The position numbers and the translations under genes are program-made. Below the pieces are notes generated by a model that saw only the letters and a program-made list of their open reading frames with translations, had not been told where the DNA came from and searched no databases. Positions 59,449 through 64,000 of a DNA stretch of 64,000 bases are shown here, piece by piece; within the stretch, counting starts at the first letter, position 1; every line of letters starts with the position of its first letter. Source of the DNA: Alitta virens (lineage: Eukaryota; Annelida; Polychaeta; Phyllodocida; Nereididae); NCBI GenBank assembly GCA_932294295.1, contig OW028573.1, positions 71,029,829-71,093,828 of the forward strand. The letters are read 5' to 3'.

Positions 59449-61433
59449 ATGGCGCGGCAGAACGACGTCGATGGTAAGGCTGTTGGGAAAGTGCGTGGTA
59501 AACATATGGTTAACACTGCCTTTTTGTTCGAGTTGTATAGTTTAGACGTGAGAGCAAGATATGAATTTTCTAAAAGGCTATGATTGAATGATCAGGAATG
59601 TGTGATGTTGGCGGCATGATTGAAAACAAATCCGGTAGCCACCGGATGAAACAAAATCTCCTTATGATGGAGATGAAGAATGCACTTGTGACTGGCTTTT
59701 AATTGTGACGGTTCATCATTTCTAATTGTGGATAACTGATTGTAGATATTGCAGTTGTCACGTCTGAAATAACCGACGTTATTGTTAGTGCTGTGTTGGT
59801 AATCGTCTGGACGAAAGGTTGGTGACATGTTGTTTGAGGAAGATGGAGTGGGAAATTGACAAGTTTGCTTGCTTAGCAGATTCTGTCACTCTGTCAGTCG
59901 TGTGGGCAAGGTTGGAACACCCACCGTCATGAAGCCCTTATTATGCCATGTTGTTGATGTAACTCAAAGGGAAGAGTAAATTAAAATGTTTTAATAATAG
60001 ATTTTGTATGTTTTCAGGAATTCTTGAGATCATGCCACATTCCAGGCAAGCCTTTGGTGTTTGGCCTTGGTATTGAACTATTACAGCTGATTAAGGTGTT
60101 GCATATGTCACAGAATGAAGTGTGAAAATATGTTGTGCAATATCATCACACTTGAGGAGATCTGGTTGATAGGCATTTGAATAAGTGTACGTTGATCACT
60201 TTCATGAGCTTCATTATGAAGTTCATGCTTACGCCAGACGCATGTTTATTATTTCATGCATGAGTGATTTTGCAGGTTGACCCGATTTGTGTCGTGGAAA
60301 ATCACTCCAGTGTACTTCGTACACACTCCCATGTCTCATATATACAGTGGTTAGGCAAGTTAAGACACCATTTATGTGTCATATTGCTCATGGTCTTAAT
60401 ACGACAATTACGGCGGGTATAAGGTGAATAATTACTAATTCATTGCGTTTTGATGTATATTTCTGGATTACTGCCTCTTTCATGAGTACATTACATAAAA
60501 ATAATATGTAATGCACATGTATTAGGACTTGAAACGAAACTGTTCATGACTCATAAATAATACATTTCAATGTAATGCTAGTAGTCTACAATCTATGTAT
60601 GGGTGTAACTGTAAATATACTTATACGAGTCTGCGTTATTGAAATTAAAGAGAAATTTCGACTTCTGTACCAAGTAAAAATAAAACCACCATTCTGAGAA
60701 ACTCCTTCAGTAATTGGTTGAGAGAGAATAAACTGATACTCAGGGTTAATATATGGCCACAGATAAGAAATGTGTTTGTTGAGGTCTCATATGTAACAAG
60801 TTCCCTAGAGATGAAGTTTTAATGCCTTTAAAAAATTATTATTTACTTCCATCATGGGTTCCAATCATCGGGAATCATGTGCATTTTCATCAATTGTAGC
60901 CAATCTTTGGCACTGTCAACCATTACTTAGTTGTCAATTTTCTGTGCAGGTAAAACTGTTGATTATTGATCAAAGCTCCATTGGCCTTGGGGAATGTGAT
61001 TATCACAAGGGTTGTGGTGGATAAATATGTTTGAGGGGCTCCACTATGGCTTGAAAATATCTTCGATATATAGTGTGATAGAAAATATTTTACATTATTA
61101 TTGTCATGCAGAATGGTATATATGAATTGACTGCTTGAATTTTCAGGTAACCTGTTTATAACCATTATCATACGAGTAAATTCATTCTTGGGATATGCAG
61201 GTTTATAGTTTTTAGCTGAATGTTCTGTCTCATGCAGAATATAACCATGTCAACTTATATTTTCAGGTATTGTCTCTGGAGTCCAGTGCCTGGTCTGCAC
61301 TGCAGGATCCATTGCGAAGTTTGTGTACATGGTGTGTCATGAAGATTGCGTTTCTGAAATCAGAGGACAATAGAAATCCAGTCTGAAGTTTAAACACCCT
61401 GAAACACGGGTGTAATTCGTACTGATCTCAAGA
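59449..61433 (+). other. Possible promoter, leader exon and intron of the 61434 gene
   Basis: ATGGCGCGGCAG at 59449 sits in a CCAATATGGCGCGG context, like a YY1/initiator-type start, and is followed by a good donor (GTAAGG) at 59474. An acceptor TTTTCAG ends at 61266. Joining them gives a 43-codon open frame ending at 61371-61373, before the main start codon at 61434, so it would be an upstream ORF. Other acceptors (for example at 60016) are possible. The rest of the stretch shows no genes. Confidence 0.35.
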
Positions 61434-63788
61434 ATGGCTGATTCATTTGAAGTGCCATCTGCTGCCAACGTTGGTGGCCCCTCACCTCCGAAAATAGAGA
61501 GAAAATCACTCAAATTGTGCCTCAGTAGCAAAGCCAAACCAGGTTCCTGGACAGTTTACCCTCCAAAGACTGATTCACTAGTTTCTGAAGCCAGTGATGT
61601 CCGGTGGCCTCAAGACCATTCAACTGACAATAAAGATACAAAGCAATCAGGGAATACATCAGGCCTTGAAACCAGTCCATGTCTGCCACAGCCTTGCAAG
61701 TTGAATCTCTCACTGAGAGGATGCGCTAGTCCAAGCAGAAGTAGCAAAAACTCTGACACGGGGCAGGTCTCTACGGAGTCAGAGGATGATCATGATGGGT
61801 TTTTTGACCAAGCTGAGATGAATGCGATTGTGACCAGCATGGATCACAGCGGAACCAGTCCAAGAATCAAAATAGAGATGAGTCCTCGAGGTGCGGGTCG
61901 TTTCAGTCCTAGGTCTACCGGTGGTTACTCGCCAAGATTAGCTGGCAGTGTCAGTCCGCGTGTGTCATCGAGGGGACTGAGTCCACATGCAACACGGTTT
62001 GCTCGAGTCAGTGCCAGCAGTCCAACATCTGTAAAGATCGTCTTTATAAAAAATGAACACAAGGACGATATGCCTGAAATACCAGAAGGCCTCAAAAGTC
62101 CTTTCAAGAAACCAAGAGGAGCAGCAAGTCCAAGGTCGTTTGTCTCCCCAACAAATCTCAATGGTCATCATACTGATGCACGGCCCAGTGGTCATAACAG
62201 TGATATGCAACCCAATCAAGAAGAATCTAGAAGTGACGTGGTTGAAAGTAAGCTTAATGATGGAAGCTCAGCAGAACCACTTAGAAGCTCATTGGAACCA
62301 CTCGGAAGCTCATCAGGACCACTTGGAAGTTCATCGGAACCACTTGTTAAGCCTTTGAAGATTTCCCATAAGGAGATAGGTCAAATTAAAAGAGGTGACA
62401 GACGGAGCTTGAGCAGGTCAGAATCTGGAGATTCTGACGAATTACCAAGGCTGGAAAAGGTTGTGGATATGAATGTGAAGACAAGTAAAAATGGAACGAA
62501 AAGAACTGCTGGCAGTGAATCAGGCGATGACGGATTTGGAGATTATGATGAGATGCCAGATGACTTAAGTCGACACAGTTCAGTTGATCGATATTCTGAG
62601 ACCAACAATACAGGTACGCCTGTTTATGACTCTCATTCGCTGAGCTCTACCAGTCCACCTCCTCTGGACCGAATGTCATCAGGTGAATCTGAAGGACCAC
62701 CACCGCTTGCCAAAATGTGTTGTTCAGGATCTCAGTGCCACAAAAGTCTTGGGGCTCTGGGAATCCATTGCTTGGGATCACCGAAAGACACTGGAGTAAG
62801 TCCGCAATATCTAGAGTGTGGAGGGGCAAGGGAGGAAGCTGCCAGCATTGGGGAAGGTAGCCCTCCAAGTGATGTGGAACATGCTAATAAGGTTCATGAC
62901 ATGCCCCAGTTCATGCTCGGCAACAGCAGTCCTCCAATTCCTAGTCCTAGCAACCAAGAAGGTTGCCAGAAAACTCAGACAGTGACTGAACAAGAGCGTT
63001 GTGACTCTCGTCCTCCGACTGAAACGCCTTCACCTCGACAGCCACCAGCTGTTAATGACAGTGGAGGTGGTGGTGGCGTTGATACCGGAGGCGGCAAACC
63101 AATGAGTAGCTTCCTTGGTGAATTTGCAAAATTTGTAGCGAGCAAAACGGGGACTGTTGTTGCTGATGAAGTGACTGAATCGTGCAAGGGCAATCATACA
63201 GTGAACACTAATGCTGAGCATTTTGAACAGAACAAAACTTCTGATGAAATTCATGAATTGACTGCTGATGACACAGAGAGTGTTGATGATAAATATAATC
63301 TACGTCCTAAGAAGCGAAAAGCTGGACATTCTACGTGTGAGTGTGTTCTCCATCTTCCGTCTCCCAAAAAAGTGAAAACCGTCAATGCTTACAGGTTCCA
63401 GGAGCAGATGCAGAAGGTGCTGCAACTGCGACACCAAGTGTGTGTTGTGTTCCAAACTGTGTTTCCCAAGATGCAGTATCCGGAGCGTTTCCGTGAAGAT
63501 ACCGGTGTAGTTGAAGATCTCATGGACCAGATAATTGAGGCAGCCAAGGAGAATGAAGACTGTCGGAGTCCTGAGGGTGAGAAAAGTCACGTCTCAGTCA
63601 ATTGGGATCCTCAGGTTGTACTTTGTAAATCTCCTCGAAAGTGTCTTCTTGCTCTGCGTCACAAGATCTGTAGGATGCTGCTCGCCCTGTTGCCTACACT
63701 TCGACTTGGTGAAGAGTTCGACTGGGGCAGTCGGAATGTGGACAGGTTACTTGATGATGTGATCTACTTAAATTCTGAAAACCGGTGA
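61434..63788 (+). CDS. Unrecognised 784-residue nuclear-type protein with a duplicated C-terminal module
   Basis: One uninterrupted frame from ATG 61434 to TGA at 63786-63788. I do not recognise the family. Visible parts: an N-terminal IERKSLKLCLS segment; a Ser/Pro-rich disordered region with repeated SPR motifs (residues about 140-200), which resemble proline-directed kinase sites; a 24-bp repeat encoding EPL-S-S units (about 280-306); an acidic Ser stretch; glycine run GGGGGVDTGGG; nuclear localisation-like RPKKRK and SPKKVK (about 625-645). The last 120 residues hold two related helical modules (from residue 663 and 739) sharing LxLRHxxC and, further on, EExLxD-type positions. A nuclear regulatory or scaffold role is inference only. 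Alternative: an expressed lineage-specific gene. A plausible leader exon lies 2 kb upstream. Confidence 0.8.
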   Translation: MADSFEVPSAANVGGPSPPKIERKSLKLCLSSKAKPGSWTVYPPKTDSLVSEASDVRWPQDHSTDNKDTKQSGNTSGLETSPCLPQPCKLNLSLRGCASPSRSSKNSDTGQVSTESEDDHDGFFDQAEMNAIVTSMDHSGTSPRIKIEMSPRGAGRFSPRSTGGYSPRLAGSVSPRVSSRGLSPHATRFARVSASSPTSVKIVFIKNEHKDDMPEIPEGLKSPFKKPRGAASPRSFVSPTNLNGHHTDARPSGHNSDMQPNQEESRSDVVESKLNDGSSAEPLRSSLEPLGSSSGPLGSSSEPLVKPLKISHKEIGQIKRGDRRSLSRSESGDSDELPRLEKVVDMNVKTSKNGTKRTAGSESGDDGFGDYDEMPDDLSRHSSVDRYSETNNTGTPVYDSHSLSSTSPPPLDRMSSGESEGPPPLAKMCCSGSQCHKSLGALGIHCLGSPKDTGVSPQYLECGGAREEAASIGEGSPPSDVEHANKVHDMPQFMLGNSSPPIPSPSNQEGCQKTQTVTEQERCDSRPPTETPSPRQPPAVNDSGGGGGVDTGGGKPMSSFLGEFAKFVASKTGTVVADEVTESCKGNHTVNTNAEHFEQNKTSDEIHELTADDTESVDDKYNLRPKKRKAGHSTCECVLHLPSPKKVKTVNAYRFQEQMQKVLQLRHQVCVVFQTVFPKMQYPERFREDTGVVEDLMDQIIEAAKENEDCRSPEGEKSHVSVNWDPQVVLCKSPRKCLLALRHKICRMLLALLPTLRLGEEFDWGSRNVDRLLDDVIYLNSENR
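63420..63785 (+). other. Tandem C-terminal modules of the 61434 gene
   Basis: Module 1 (from residue 663) has LQLRHQVCVVFQTVFPKM, PERF, VVEDLMDQII and ENE. Module 2 (from residue 739) has LALRHKICRMLLALLPTL, GEEF, NVDRLLDDVI and SEN. Start-to-start spacing is 76 residues. LRH, C, P, E-F, V, L, D, I and EN align. A preceding SPKK/SPRK motif also recurs. Confidence 0.8.
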
Positions 63789-64000
63789 AGATTATTGAAT
63801 ACATAACAGATCAATGGTGCCACAGTAATCAAGTGTACCACCTGTTTCTCTTCCAGTCTAATTTTGTGGCTAATGCAGGCATTGTGCTGTCATGCAATTC
63901 CACTGGCAGTCGAATTTCATTGAAGTCTGCTTTATCTTGATGTAGTGGCACTTGGCGACTACATGGTGACATTTTCATAACATCTTTTGATCTAATTTAG
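63789..64000 (+). other. 3' UTR start of the 61434 gene
   Basis: No further coding signal and no AATAAA before the window ends. The transcript probably continues past the right edge. Confidence 0.5.

Overview
This window is animal nuclear DNA. Six split protein-coding genes have GT-AG introns of mostly 100-700 bp, and introns and intergenic DNA are AT-rich and crowded with short inverted-repeat transposons. Every large protein is an ortholog of a conserved metazoan gene. Gene density, intron size and repeat style suggest a marine invertebrate, perhaps a deuterostome such as a hemichordate or echinoderm. The phylum is inferred and not proven by the sequence. I see no prokaryotic genes, CRISPR, rRNA or tRNA.

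Layout: (1) 1-15092, minus: VPS13D lipid-transfer protein, 38 exons here, with the C-terminal third off the left edge. (2) 18378-24410, plus: complete FIG4 phosphoinositide phosphatase, 23 exons. It is head-to-head with VPS13D across 3.3 kb of repeat-bearing spacer. (3) 25343-33314, minus: complete TEX10, 17 exons, tail-to-tail with FIG4. One intron holds a nested transposon and a four-copy 297-bp tandem amplification that includes the end of a TEX10 exon. (4) 33.4-40.6 kb: no genes. It holds a 0.5-kb palindromic element and then a 6.2-kb foldback-like element with minisatellite arms in inverted orientation. (5) 41024-47078, minus: complete RBM28, 20 exons. (6) 47738-50993, plus: complete NUDT18, head-to-head with RBM28 across 660 bp. 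(7) 51286-56691, plus: XK-related membrane protein with a long low-complexity tail. (8) 61434-63788, plus: a large one-exon coding frame for a 784-residue nuclear-looking protein that I do not recognise. Its C-terminus contains two copies of a roughly 45-residue module.

Functional themes: VPS13D (organelle-contact lipid transport), FIG4 (PI(3,5)P2 turnover) and the XKR protein (lipid scrambling family) act on membranes. TEX10 and RBM28 both act in nucleolar 60S ribosome assembly. NUDT18 cleans oxidised nucleotides. These genes are not an operon, and the proximity may be chance or ancient synteny.

Exon boundaries were set by hand from GT/AG sites and checked for continuous reading phase through each gene, so the internal models of VPS13D, FIG4, TEX10, RBM28 and NUDT18 are well supported. 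UTR ends and transcription starts are not. The least expected content is the foldback element, the exon-carrying 297-bp array, several MITE families shared between genes, and the duplicated C-terminal module of the last gene.
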